Positions 41,778 through 49,247 of a stretch of 64,000 nt of DNA are shown in pieces. Made by a program: the position numbers and the translations under genes. The DNA comes from Alkalibacillus salilacus (lineage in GTDB: Bacteria > Bacillota > Bacilli > Bacillales > Alkalibacillaceae). Numbering within the stretch: the stretch's first letter is position 1; the number at the start of each line of letters is the position of its first letter. The notes beneath the pieces are model-generated. The model was not told where the DNA came from, made no database searches, and saw only the letters and a program-made list of their open reading frames with translations. The stretch covers positions 248,001 through 312,000 of the forward strand of contig NZ_JAUSTQ010000002.1 in NCBI RefSeq assembly GCF_030812915.1. The letters run 5' to 3'.

Positions 41778-42635
41778 TTAACCTACATAATAGTTTACAA
41801 TGCGATCTACAGATGATCCATACACCTCACCGAATATATTTAAATGCACAAGCAGATAAAAAAGCTGATAAATGGGCTTAACATCAGAATAATAAGGTTC
41901 TATATGATTTGTTGACCGATAACCTTCATAGAATTTATTTGAAAATCCGCCAAACAGTTCTGTAAAAGCCAGTTCAAAATGACGATCCCCATATAGAAAT
42001 GATGGATCTATGACATAAGGCTCCCCATCTTTAGAAAACATCCAATTACCACTCCATAAATCACCGTGTAAATATGAAGCATCTGGTTTTTCAGGTATTA
42101 AATTCTCGATCCGTTCTAATAATTGATGTATCTTCTTTTCCCGCTCACCTTTAATCACGCCAAGAGATTCGCCAATTTGAATTTGGTTCAACAAACGTTG
42201 GTCGCGATAATATTTATTCCAAGACCCGTATAAATCGTTAGGTTGTTTAAGTGTTCCAACATATGTAAAATGTGGATACCCAAAGTGATTATGGATCCGA
42301 TTATGTAATTGACCAATCTGTTCTCCAAGTTGTCGTTCATCACCATGTTTTTGTGCGTCAATCCATTCTAATATTAAATAACTTAAATCATCATGATCAT
42401 TCACATCGATCATGCTCGGCACATTGATAGTATTAGTTTCATTAATTTTATTAAGTCCTTCTACTTCTCGATTAAAAAATGCTTCTGGACCTTGCTTATT
42501 CACTTTCACGAAATACTCTCGGTCCATAGTTTGAACATAATAGCTATCATTTATATCTCCACCAGAAACTGCCTTCATTCGATTAATGGATTCACCCGTT
42601 ACATCTGAAATAATTTTTTCTAAACGAACTGACAT
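41778..42635 (-). CDS. Fructosamine kinase family protein
   Basis: A 285-aa protein of the kinase-like fold. VSGGDINDSYYVQT and EYFVKVN form the nucleotide-binding lobe, HGDLWSGNWMF holds the catalytic Asp and Asn, and YVIDPSFLYGDRHFELAF the metal-binding Asp. The pattern fits the bacterial fructosamine/ketosamine-3-kinase family, which phosphorylates glycated amines to aid deglycation. The start at 42635 follows GGGAG; a longer frame to 42686 has no site. It stands alone between the NlpC/P60 gene and ysoA. Confidence 0.88.
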   Translation of the reverse strand: MSVRLEKIISDVTGESINRMKAVSGGDINDSYYVQTMDREYFVKVNKQGPEAFFNREVEGLNKINETNTINVPSMIDVNDHDDLSYLILEWIDAQKHGDERQLGEQIGQLHNRIHNHFGYPHFTYVGTLKQPNDLYGSWNKYYRDQRLLNQIQIGESLGVIKGEREKKIHQLLERIENLIPEKPDASYLHGDLWSGNWMFSKDGEPYVIDPSFLYGDRHFELAFTELFGGFSNKFYEGYRSTNHIEPYYSDVKPIYQLFYLLVHLNIFGEVYGSSVDRIVNYYVG

Positions 42636-42719
42636 AAAAACTGTCTCCCTTGCATAAGATTTAACTAGTTTTATACTAACAGCCAATGAATATAAGTCGC
42701 TAGTTTTAAAATTTTGAGT

Positions 42720-42760
42720 AAAAAAACCGAACTAACTGTTTATTAAACAGTTAGTTCGGG
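42720..42760 (-). terminator. Terminator after the NlpC/P60 gene
   Basis: CCGAACTAACTGTTTA and TAAACAGTTAGTTCGG form a 16-bp perfect stem with a tiny AT loop, followed by seven T residues on the minus strand. One of the strongest terminators in the window. Confidence 0.95.
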
Positions 42761-42806
42761 TATGTGTTAACTATCCGTATTTTATAAAGTAGAGATTAGA
42801 CTTAAT

Positions 42807-44081
42807 TTATTGTAAACGGCGAACATGACCATTAAATTTACTTGACCAGTATGAGTTATTCATACTTGCAACAGCTACACCAGTAGAATTTTGTGCGCCT
42901 AAGAATTCACCGTTACCTAAATAAATCCCAATATGGCCGTTCTTTTTATACGTGTCGAAGAATACCAAATCACCACGTTGCATCTGACTAGATGATACGC
43001 GTTGACCTACGTGAACAAAATCGGAAGTGCTTCGACCTTGTACGTTTAAACCACCTTGTCGAAACGCCCATGTTAAGAATCCTGAACAATCAAAACCTGA
43101 TGCTGACGTACCTCCCCAAACATACGGGGTTCCTTGTTGAGACAAACCTGCTTGGATGACACTTTCCATGCTGCCGTTTCCGCTTGGTGCCGAGCTTGAT
43201 TGATTGCTAGAGTCATTGGATTCATTCGTATTACTTGATGAGTCATTGCTATTGTTATTCGAGTTATTATTTGAGCTGTTACTAGAATTATTATTTGACG
43301 TTTCTTGTGATGCTAAAGCTACAGCTTGGTTCTGCTCTTCAATTTCTTGTTCAATATTATTTTGAATAGAAGCTAAACGGCTATCTTCAACTTGTAATTC
43401 TTCTTGTAGGGCAACTAATTCACTTTCTTTATTTTCTAAAGTCTGAGCTTTGTTTTCTGTTTCTTCTTTTTGTGTCTCAAGTAACTCATTCATGCCAACC
43501 ATTTCTTCTTTTTTACTCTCAAGTTCACTCATACGATCTTTTAATGCTAGTTCTTTTTCTTCCAATTCCTTTTGGTCGGCAATATGTTGTTCAACCAACT
43601 TCTTGTCAGAATCCATTACTTTATTGACCGTTGAAACACGAGAAACAAAGTCACCAAAGCTACTTGCACCTAAAACAACTTCAATATAATCAACACTGCC
43701 ACCATTTTGTTGTAGCGATGATAATCGATTTTTTAAGACATCTTTTCTTGTATCAATTCGTTCTTGAATTTTAGCAATCTCTTGTTCTAGTTTTTCCGCT
43801 TCTTCTTCTTTAGCTTGAATTTCTTCTTTTGTTTCTTCTAACTTTTCTTCATTCTTTTCAATTGCATCATTTAATCTTTCAATCTCTTGATCTAACGTTT
43901 CCAATTCCGTTACTACATCTGCTAACTCTTGCTCAGCATCTGATAATTCTTCTTGTAATTGAGACCGTTCTTCACTGACTTCATCTTCACGTTCTTCTAA
44001 ACTCGGTTCAGCATATGTATTTATGGCGATCAAACTGCTGAATGAAACAAATAAAATTGTTAAAAAGATAATTTTCCTCAT
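42807..44081 (-). CDS. CwlO-like NlpC/P60 peptidoglycan hydrolase
   Basis: A secreted 424-aa protein. A signal peptide (MRKIIFLTILFVSFSSLIAI, cleavage near NTYA-EPS) is followed by a long coiled coil (about residues 25-260, Glu/Leu heptads). A Ser/Asn-rich linker comes next, then a C-terminal NlpC/P60 domain with the catalytic Cys in GFDCSGFLTWAF and His in NGHIGIYLGNG. This is the architecture of CwlO of B. subtilis, a D,L-endopeptidase controlled by FtsEX during elongation; PcsB is the coccal analogue. Start at 44081 after GAGGTG. Likely an important autolysin. Confidence 0.9.
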   Translation of the reverse strand: MRKIIFLTILFVSFSSLIAINTYAEPSLEEREDEVSEERSQLQEELSDAEQELADVVTELETLDQEIERLNDAIEKNEEKLEETKEEIQAKEEEAEKLEQEIAKIQERIDTRKDVLKNRLSSLQQNGGSVDYIEVVLGASSFGDFVSRVSTVNKVMDSDKKLVEQHIADQKELEEKELALKDRMSELESKKEEMVGMNELLETQKEETENKAQTLENKESELVALQEELQVEDSRLASIQNNIEQEIEEQNQAVALASQETSNNNSSNSSNNNSNNNSNDSSSNTNESNDSSNQSSSAPSGNGSMESVIQAGLSQQGTPYVWGGTSASGFDCSGFLTWAFRQGGLNVQGRSTSDFVHVGQRVSSSQMQRGDLVFFDTYKKNGHIGIYLGNGEFLGAQNSTGVAVASMNNSYWSSKFNGHVRRLQ

Positions 44082-44128
44082 GGATTCAGTCACCTCTAAA
44101 TTCACTCTACTTTTATACTCTATTGCTT

Positions 44129-44156
44129 AGTATAACACATGTGTCACCCCTATGAA
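44129..44156 (-). promoter_or_regulatory. Candidate promoter of the NlpC/P60 gene
   Basis: On the minus strand TTCATA (44156-44151) and TATACT (44134-44129) are 16 nt apart, about 48 nt upstream of the start. The spacer contains ACACATGTGT, a 10-bp palindrome that could be an operator. No clean WalR repeat was found. Confidence 0.4.
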
Positions 44157-44280
44157 TTTTACAATTATATTTCAAATTATTATATTACTATTAAATTTAT
44201 TGCATTCGATTTATTTCGACAAACTATTAATTACACTTTCAATTGTGTGGTTTGCTAGATTTATAACCAGTCTCCCTAGC

Positions 44281-44316
44281 AGAAAAGCTAGTTTGAATAA
44301 TATTATTCAAACTAGC
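44281..44316 (-). terminator. Terminator after lipA (perfect 30-nt palindrome)
   Basis: GCTAGTTTGAATAAT at 44287-44301 is followed at once by its exact reverse complement at 44302-44316, then TTTTCT on the minus strand. The 15-bp perfect stem lies 11 bp past the lipA stop. Confidence 0.88.
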
Positions 44317-44327
44317 CTTATTGTTTA

Positions 44328-45260
44328 TTAAAATATTGATTTACCTTCTTGTTCCTCGACCCCTTGCATGTACTTAATTCGATTTTGAGTCGATGCATTC
44401 ACCTGTTCATCAGCATGATAAGAAGAGCGCACTAAAGGTCCCGACTCACAATGTGAGAACCCTTTTTCTAGTGCAATCTGTTTTAAATCCTCGAACTCGT
44501 CTGGGTGGTAGTAACGTTCCACATTTAAATGTTTGCGGGTTGGTTGTAAATATTGTCCAATAGTCACAATATCAACGTTATTAGCGCGTAGATCATCCAT
44601 TGCTTCTATTAATTCTTCTTTTGTCTCACCCAAACCAACCATGATACTTGATTTTGTCGGTGTATTAGGTGCTATTTCTTTAACACGTCTTAATAATTCT
44701 AATGATCTTTCATAACGAGCAATAGCTCTTACCTTTTTAGTTAATCGACGAACCGTTTCAATGTTATGATTGAATATATCAGGTCCACTGTCCATTAACG
44801 TATGTAAGCTTTCGTAATCACCTTTCATATCTGAAGGTAATATTTCGATACTACACCCTGGGTTTTCACGACGAATTGCATTAACTGTCTCAGCAAAAAC
44901 AGCCGCGCCGCCGTCATTTAAATCATCCCGTGCAACAGAAGTAACGACAACATGTTTTAATCCCATGACTTTAACAGAGTCTGCCACACGTTGTGGTTCA
45001 TTCCAGTCCAATTCATTTGGAAGACCCGTTTTAACTGCACAAAACCTGCACCCACGCGTACAAGTATCACCTAAAATCATAAAGGTAGCCGTCTGACGCT
45101 CACTCCAGCACTCATGAATATTTGGACACTTCGCTTCTTCACATACCGTATTAAGCCGATTATCGCGCATTAATTTCTTTAAACTTTTATAAGATTTATT
45201 CGTGTTTAATCGTGTTTTAAGCCATTCAGGTTTTCTTACATAAGTCGTTTGATCTGCCAT
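44328..45260 (-). CDS. lipA: Lipoyl synthase
   Basis: Radical SAM enzyme inserting two sulfurs into octanoyl groups. The 310-aa protein has the auxiliary cluster [12 protein letters not shown] and the SAM cluster CTRGCRFC, plus [16 protein letters not shown] and [10 protein letters not shown]-terminal [10 protein letters not shown] supplies the Ser ligand of the auxiliary cluster. ATG 45260 follows AGGAGG by 9 nt. It begins 4 nt after lipM ends, so octanoyl transfer and sulfur insertion are encoded together. Confidence 0.97.
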   Translation of the reverse strand: MADQTTYVRKPEWLKTRLNTNKSYKSLKKLMRDNRLNTVCEEAKCPNIHECWSERQTATFMILGDTCTRGCRFCAVKTGLPNELDWNEPQRVADSVKVMGLKHVVVTSVARDDLNDGGAAVFAETVNAIRRENPGCSIEILPSDMKGDYESLHTLMDSGPDIFNHNIETVRRLTKKVRAIARYERSLELLRRVKEIAPNTPTKSSIMVGLGETKEELIEAMDDLRANNVDIVTIGQYLQPTRKHLNVERYYHPDEFEDLKQIALEKGFSHCESGPLVRSSYHADEQVNASTQNRIKYMQGVEEQEGKSIF

Positions 45261-45264
45261 AACA

Positions 45265-46098
45265 TTATGCCTCCTGTCTATTTCGTTTAAAATTCCAGTT
45301 ATCATTTCCATATTTAAATTTTACTAACTGGTAAACTTCATCCCACTGTTCCTTCGTTAATTCATAAGGTACTAAGTTAACATCAAATGCTTCATTAAAT
45401 CCTTTCTTAAGGGCATTTTTTACATCATCATAATTCAATTCATCATGATTCAACTGATTAATTGTTGTTGCTTTCTCTTTAAACGACTGGCGTCTATGGG
45501 TTTTTAATTCCTCATTCGGAAATCGAAATAGATCAAAAAGCATCGTCGTATCAAGCGTCAATGGAATTGAACCATGCTGCAATAACACTCCATTTTTTCT
45601 TATTTGAGCATTTCCTGATAACTTCTTATTGCCAGAAAGCAACTCATAATAAGCAGGTCGCTCAAAACAAACATCGCTTCGATTTGAAGTACTAGGATCA
45701 GTTGGTGTTGCATGCTCTACTTTAATTCCTAATTGCTCAAACCCTTTCACAAGACCATGAGATAACGTATAATATGCATCTTTAATAGACGATGAAACCA
45801 TTTGATGGTCTTCAGGAAGAATGATACTGTAAGTCAATTCATCATCATGCAACACGGCACTCCCACCTGTTAATCGTCTTACAAATTGACAATCATAAGC
45901 TTCAACTGATTCAAAATTAATAGTCTGCTCAACAGATTGAAATTGACCGACTGACAAACTCGGGTTAGTCCAACCATAAAAGCGTAATGTTGGTAGCATT
46001 TCACCATCTTTTTGCCATTTTAATAAACATTCATCAACAGCCATATTCACATCAGCATCTAATAGTCCATGTTCAATCACAAACCATTCTTCCGCCAT
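45265..46098 (-). CDS. lipM: Octanoyltransferase LipM
   Basis: Transfers octanoate from acyl carrier protein to GcvH, the first step of lipoate synthesis in Bacillus. The 277-aa protein of the biotin/lipoate ligase fold has [37 protein letters not shown], the nucleophile Cys in [13 protein letters not shown], and [19 protein letters not shown], closest to LipM rather than LipL or LplJ. Operon with lipA. In B. subtilis lipM is elsewhere, so the pairing is a local feature. Confidence 0.87.
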   Translation of the reverse strand: MAEEWFVIEHGLLDADVNMAVDECLLKWQKDGEMLPTLRFYGWTNPSLSVGQFQSVEQTINFESVEAYDCQFVRRLTGGSAVLHDDELTYSIILPEDHQMVSSSIKDAYYTLSHGLVKGFEQLGIKVEHATPTDPSTSNRSDVCFERPAYYELLSGNKKLSGNAQIRKNGVLLQHGSIPLTLDTTMLFDLFRFPNEELKTHRRQSFKEKATTINQLNHDELNYDDVKNALKKGFNEAFDVNLVPYELTKEQWDEVYQLVKFKYGNDNWNFKRNRQEA

Positions 46099-46288
46099 TT
46101 CATCACCTCAGTATGCATTCATTAAATTGTTAGTTAGCTTACGATAGTTTTTCAAATTCATATTAGTAGCAATTCATTTCCGTTGTTGGATAGACATATA
46201 AAATACTTACAAAAAATTGTAACAATTTAAAATAGTGAAGTAAATATGAGATTCTATAATCGTTTTAATTAAATTTATGGTTAGAATA

Positions 46289-46317
46289 TTGACAACTACA
46301 GCCTTGCTTTATATAAT
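46289..46317 (+). promoter_or_regulatory. Consensus sigma-A promoter for the tRNA pair
   Basis: TTGACA (46289-46294), 17-nt spacer, TATAAT (46312-46317): a perfect consensus. Just downstream GCAACA/TGTTGC (46328-46343) makes a small hairpin followed by TTATTTT, before the first tRNA. Confidence 0.92.
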
Positions 46318-46376
46318 AAAACTTGTCGCAACAAAAATGTTGCTTATTTTGATTAAAATAATTTCATATGTGTGAT

Positions 46377-46450
46377 GCGGGTGTAGTTTAATGGTAAAAC
46401 CTCAGCCTTCCAAGCTGATGTTGTGGGTTCGATTCCCATCACCCGCTCCA
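46377..46450 (+). tRNA. tRNA-Gly (anticodon TCC)
   Basis: Cloverleaf with acceptor GCGGGTG/CACCCGC, D-loop AATGGTA, anticodon stem TCAGC-CTTCCAA-GCTGA giving TCC, and TTCGATT T-loop. The 3' CCA is encoded (46448-46450). Reads GGA codons (and GGG by wobble). Confidence 0.97.
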
Positions 46451-46463
46451 TTTTTTTGACGTT

Positions 46464-46536
46464 GTCCCGGTAGCTCAGGGGATAGAGCAACAGCCTTCTA
46501 AGCTGTCGGTCGCAGGTTCGATTCCTGCTCGGGACA
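46464..46536 (+). tRNA. tRNA-Arg (anticodon TCT); probable prophage attachment gene
   Basis: Acceptor GTCCCGG/TCGGGAC, anticodon arm ACAGC-CTTCTAA-GCTGT giving TCT, and TTCGATT T-loop. Position 46536 is the discriminator A and CCA is not encoded, unlike the preceding tRNA-Gly. A tyrosine integrase lies about 120 bp downstream, so the tRNA 3' part is the likely integration site. Confidence 0.96.
46505..46536 (+). other. Predicted attachment core (tRNA-Arg 3' end)
   Basis: Phages of this integrase class usually recombine within the T-arm and acceptor of a tRNA and rebuild its 3' end. The second att copy should lie outside the window, so the core cannot be confirmed here. Confidence 0.5.
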
Positions 46537-46549
46537 CTCTAAACGAACA

Positions 46550-46588
46550 CGCTCAATCCTTTGCATGACAAGGGATTGAGCGTTTTTT
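46550..46588 (+). terminator. Terminator after the tRNA pair
   Basis: CGCTCAATCC (46550-46559) and GGATTGAGCG (46572-46581) form a perfect 10-bp stem, followed by seven bases almost all T. Confidence 0.9.
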
Positions 46589-46610
46589 GTTTTTTAACAC
46601 TTTTCTTTAT

Positions 46611-46632
46611 CAAACTAAAGAGTTTGGCTTTT
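46611..46632 (+). terminator. Second small hairpin with T run near the prophage edge
   Basis: CAAACT-AAAG-AGTTTG followed by GCTTTTT. It could back up the tRNA terminator or belong to the phage attachment region. Confidence 0.4.
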
Positions 46633-46651
46633 TGGGGCAGAATTGGGGCAG
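46632..46651. repeat. Tandem TTGGGGCAG repeats next to the integrase
   Basis: TTGGGGCAG at 46632-46640 and 46643-46651, 11 bp apart and thus on the same face of the helix. Placed between tRNA and integrase stop, they may be integrase arm-type binding sites. Confidence 0.45.
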
Positions 46652-46656
46652 GATTT

Positions 46657-47832
46657 TTAATTAACATCTTTTTTCTTAAAAAACTCACTAAAATGATCCG
46701 CTGCTAATTCATCGATCTCTACTATATTATGTCCGTATATATTCATTGTTGTTCCTATATTTGTATGGCGTGCTCGATCACTAATGGTTTTAATCGGCAT
46801 ACCTTTATGAATTAAATAAGTAACTGACAGATGCCTTAAATCATGAAAACGTACATTTCCTAACTCATTTTTGATTCGAAACCTTCTCCACCATTGGCTA
46901 ATGGAATCAGGCCGCATTGGCTTTCCAAGATCATCTGAGAATATAAACACACGCTCAGGATTGTACCATAAATTTTGTGCTTTGAATTTTTGTAGCCGCT
47001 TCATCTTAATGCGCTCTTCTAACATTTCTGCTAGATCCTTAGGAATCGCTACATAGCCTGAAACATTGTTTTTGATATTCTTAATAACCAAACCTTCGCC
47101 GTCTGCTTCTGTTATTGATTGTTCAATATGAATAGCATATTTACCATCTTTCTTAACCAAATGCTTGTCCTCTAGCGCTGATAATTCCCCTTGTCTACAT
47201 CCCGTTATAAAAGCTGTCCAAAAGATTAACTGTTTATCTTTAGGTTGATGGCTGATCAACTCAATCATTTTCCAAATTAAATCAGATGAATAATCTACTT
47301 CATGTTTGTGGTTCGTTGACGGTAGCTCTACCCCTTCAGCTGGATTAGATTTAATCAATTGCCAATCATGTGCTTTTTTTAATAAAGAGTTAAAGGCTTT
47401 GTAGCAATTACGAATACTAGACGCTGACAGATTCCCCTCTTTTCCGTCTAACCGTCTCCCATTTGTTTTCAAATCATTAACAAAATCTACTATGTGAATC
47501 GTTTTAAAGTCTTGTAATTTAATGTGACCATATTTAGGTAGAATCCGAGCTTCAATAATACGAATAACATTTTGCTTAGTATCTGGTGAGTAGTAATCAT
47601 GCGCATGCTTATCCAACCACATTGGATAGAAATCTTTTAATTTTAGGTCCGTTGTTTCTATCAATTGATCTTGCAAGTAATCAGATTCCAGCTGCGACAA
47701 TATCTTTCTAGCTTCCGTTTTATTTTTGGCTGTAACCGTTTTTCTAGTTCTTATTGGGTTGCCTCTTTCGTTATAGCCTGTAACAATAGACAATCTGAAT
47801 TTGTTTTTCCCTCGTTTTTCTACACTTCCCAT
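46657..47832 (-). CDS. int: Phage tyrosine integrase
   Basis: Site-specific recombinase of 391 aa. It has an N-terminal AP2-like arm-binding domain (SVEKRGKNKFRLSIVTGYNE), a SAM-like core-binding domain (about 65-165), and the catalytic domain. Catalytic residues in order: Arg213 (TGCRQGEL), His330 and Arg333 (FHDLRH), His356 (ARHTN) and Tyr366 (NIYGH). ATG at 47832 lies 9 nt after AGGAGGG; TTG 47838 is too close. It points toward tRNA-Arg and lies 15 bp downstream of the immA-type gene, likely cotranscribed with it. Confidence 0.96.
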   Translation of the reverse strand: MGSVEKRGKNKFRLSIVTGYNERGNPIRTRKTVTAKNKTEARKILSQLESDYLQDQLIETTDLKLKDFYPMWLDKHAHDYYSPDTKQNVIRIIEARILPKYGHIKLQDFKTIHIVDFVNDLKTNGRRLDGKEGNLSASSIRNCYKAFNSLLKKAHDWQLIKSNPAEGVELPSTNHKHEVDYSSDLIWKMIELISHQPKDKQLIFWTAFITGCRQGELSALEDKHLVKKDGKYAIHIEQSITEADGEGLVIKNIKNNVSGYVAIPKDLAEMLEERIKMKRLQKFKAQNLWYNPERVFIFSDDLGKPMRPDSISQWWRRFRIKNELGNVRFHDLRHLSVTYLIHKGMPIKTISDRARHTNIGTTMNIYGHNIVEIDELAADHFSEFFKKKDVN

Positions 47833-47847
47833 ATTCAACAGCCCTCC

Positions 47848-48351
47848 TCATAGGTAGCTTACATCATAATTACTATATAAATAGGTAGATTTTTGATTAC
47901 GATAGATCTGTTCAAGTCGATCAAATACTAATGACTTCCTAATACAAAAGGATTCAGCTAATATACCGACAATGAACGGATCATTAAAATCATAGTGTTT
48001 AATCATGTGATAAGGTAATGCAGCATACATTGTGAAGGCTTGAGCATCATTTTCTTGAAGCTCACGGAATGCATTAGGCATTAATGTTTGATGGCCTGCA
48101 TGTCTTAAAATGTGGCATAGTTCGTGAAAGAATTGCTCACGTTGGATAGACTCGGGCTCTCTTGAATCAATAATGATTCCTCGATAACGCACAATCACAT
48201 CAAAACGAGGCAGCATAGGTTTGCGGTGAGTATGGATATAAAAAATGCGGCCGATTCGGTCTATGTTCAAATCTTGTGGTGTCATAATTTTGTGGCGTAG
48301 ATAAATGTTCCTTACAAAGTCTTCAAGTGCCGTGGTCTGATAATTTATCAT
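47848..48351 (-). CDS. immA: ImmA/IrrE-type metalloprotease
   Basis: A 167-aa protein with the zinc motif HELCH at residues 76-80 and AQAFTMYAALP downstream, typical of ImmA. In mobile elements ImmA cleaves the cognate ImmR repressor to trigger excision. No ImmR-like helix-turn-helix gene is found beside it here, which is unusual. It has a strong sigma-A promoter with a LexA-like box in the spacer, a 16-nt leader, and GGGAGAG before the ATG. Confidence 0.88.
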   Translation of the reverse strand: MINYQTTALEDFVRNIYLRHKIMTPQDLNIDRIGRIFYIHTHRKPMLPRFDVIVRYRGIIIDSREPESIQREQFFHELCHILRHAGHQTLMPNAFRELQENDAQAFTMYAALPYHMIKHYDFNDPFIVGILAESFCIRKSLVFDRLEQIYRNQKSTYLYSNYDVSYL

Positions 48352-48373
48352 TTCATCACTCTCCCTTGCTCAC

Positions 48374-48402
48374 ATTATAAGAACATATGTTCGTATTTGC
48401 AA
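48374..48402 (-). promoter_or_regulatory. Promoter of the immA-int unit
   Basis: TTGCAA (48402-48397), 17-nt spacer, TATAAT (48379-48374) on the minus strand. The start should be about 48367, so the leader is very short. Confidence 0.85.
48380..48393 (-). promoter_or_regulatory. LexA/DinR-like operator inside the immA promoter
   Basis: CGAACATATGTTCT on the minus strand matches the Bacillus SOS box CGAAC-N4-GTTCG at 9 of 10 defined positions and sits exactly between -35 and -10. Binding there would block RNA polymerase. A phage repressor with a similar palindrome is the alternative reader. Confidence 0.65.
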
Positions 48403-48481
48403 GTTGGATTATGATTTTTAGGTAATTATTGTTATTTTAATTAGCATCTTTTGTCGAAAACCGACCATTTATAACACCTTA

Positions 48482-48496
48482 TGCTATTATATAGCA
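48482..48496 (+). promoter_or_regulatory. Inverted repeat upstream of the 84-aa plus-strand gene
   Basis: TGCTAT-TAT-ATAGCA is a 6-bp perfect inverted repeat 26 bp before the start, overlapping a possible TATTAT -10. It could be an operator; no good -35 was found. Confidence 0.35.
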
Positions 48497-48522
48497 GAAA
48501 ACTAAATAGGAGATGATTACTA

Positions 48523-48777
48523 ATGCTTTATCGTTTACCAGCAGCCGAAGATTTGACCAATGGTGAATATCAATTTTTACTAAAAGCGCAACGTGCACAT
48601 GTCATCAAATTGAATTCAGATAAACATAGTGATTTTGATGTGAATAATATAGTTGAAGTTACTAGAAATATGGATGAATACTGTGTTGATGTTCAGTATT
48701 TGAACGGGGAATGGTTTCATTATTATCCAGATGGATCGTGGTCTGTTCACAATAAAAAAAGCCCCCACAAAAAGTGA
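48523..48777 (+). CDS. Small prophage protein, unknown function
   Basis: An 84-aa soluble protein on the plus strand, opposite to the phage late genes. It starts MLYRLPAAEDLTNGEYQFLL and has QYLNGEWFHYYPDGSWSVHN near its end. A clear AGGAGATG site precedes the ATG. I do not recognise the family. The position beside the immA promoter suggests a lysogeny-associated gene. Its stop TGA is embedded in the shared terminator with the oppositely oriented late genes. Confidence 0.7.
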   Translation: MLYRLPAAEDLTNGEYQFLLKAQRAHVIKLNSDKHSDFDVNNIVEVTRNMDEYCVDVQYLNGEWFHYYPDGSWSVHNKKSPHKK

Positions 48778-48785
48778 GGGCTTTA
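48756..48785 (-). terminator. Terminator at the end of the phage late operon
   Basis: AAAGCCCTCAC and GTGGGGGCTTT (one mismatch) around TTTTT, followed by a run of T on the minus strand. It also lies across the end of the plus-strand 84-aa gene, so it may act for both. Confidence 0.85.
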
Positions 48786-48787
48786 AC

Positions 48788-48985
48788 TTATTCTTGCTTA
48801 TCTTTTTGTTTGACTAGTTGATATCCAAAAACCGCAGCACCTGTAATTAAAACACCCTGAACTACTGCATCTACATTCAACCCAAATAAAAGTAGCGACA
48901 GGCCTAAGCCAATCGCTAGTAAAATTCCTGGTATGAATTTGTTTGGTACGATCTCCATCTGTTTAACCATTTTACCGATTATCAT
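48788..48985 (-). pseudogene. Truncated holin paralogue
   Basis: The 65-aa frame ends GVLITGAAVFGYQLVKQKDKQE and closely parallels the intact holin at 50239-50487 (GILVTGAAVLGNQMVKQLKDE), and KFIPGILLAIGLGLSLLLF parallels its second helix. Upstream of the ATG the frame continues hydrophobic (TLALILVL) but runs into a TGA without any start or ribosome binding site. The first helix is thus cut off. It looks like a decayed duplicate, though a short product from the internal ATG is possible. Confidence 0.6.
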
Positions 48986-49020
48986 AAGTACTAATATAAG
49001 TGCCAGGGTATTTCAGTCAG

Positions 49021-49046
49021 AATAATATAACAATAGTTATATTATT
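49021..49046. repeat. AT-rich perfect inverted repeat
   Basis: AATAATATAAC-AATA-GTTATATTATT: 11-bp arms, 4-nt loop, followed by TTTG on the plus strand. It lies at the broken end of the truncated holin. It could be a weak terminator or a scar of the insertion of the adjacent genes. Confidence 0.55.
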
Positions 49047-49194
49047 TTTGTAAAATTCCAAAAATCAAAGCATATTGTCTATGAATTGGATTGAAGATTT
49101 ATATTTGGCCAAAAAACTCGAAAGTGGCATTTAAAAAAATTGACTCTAAAATTGTATCATGAGTTCAATCTTACTGAGAGGAGGTTACTGTTAG
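49047..49194 (+). other. Leader region of the secreted-protein operon
   Basis: No convincing promoter was found; TTGACT at 49140-49145 with TTCAAT 18 nt later is the best candidate. A 17-codon frame from 49081 lacks a ribosome binding site. The last bases hold the AGGAGG that serves the leader ORF. Confidence 0.3.
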
Positions 49195-49236
49195 TTGTCA
49201 ATTAGATGGCAAGTTAAAACTATTATTATTTTATAG
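49195..49236 (+). CDS. Possible 13-codon leader peptide
   Basis: A TTG start 10 nt after a strong AGGAGG (49179-49184) opens MSIRWQVKTIIIL and stops at TAG 49234-49236. That stop is inside the TAGGAGG that serves the next gene. Strong initiation signals for such a short frame suggest translational coupling or a regulatory leader; it may also be fortuitous. Confidence 0.4.
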   Translation: MSIRWQVKTIIIL

Positions 49237-49247
49237 GAGGCTAAAAA

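Noticed and set aside
46237..46260. Possible promoter for lipM
   Set aside because: Only weak combinations (TTGTTA with TTTATA) were found in this AT-rich stretch.
49081..49134. 17-codon frame MNWIEDLYLAKKLESGI
   Set aside because: No ribosome binding site; probably chance.
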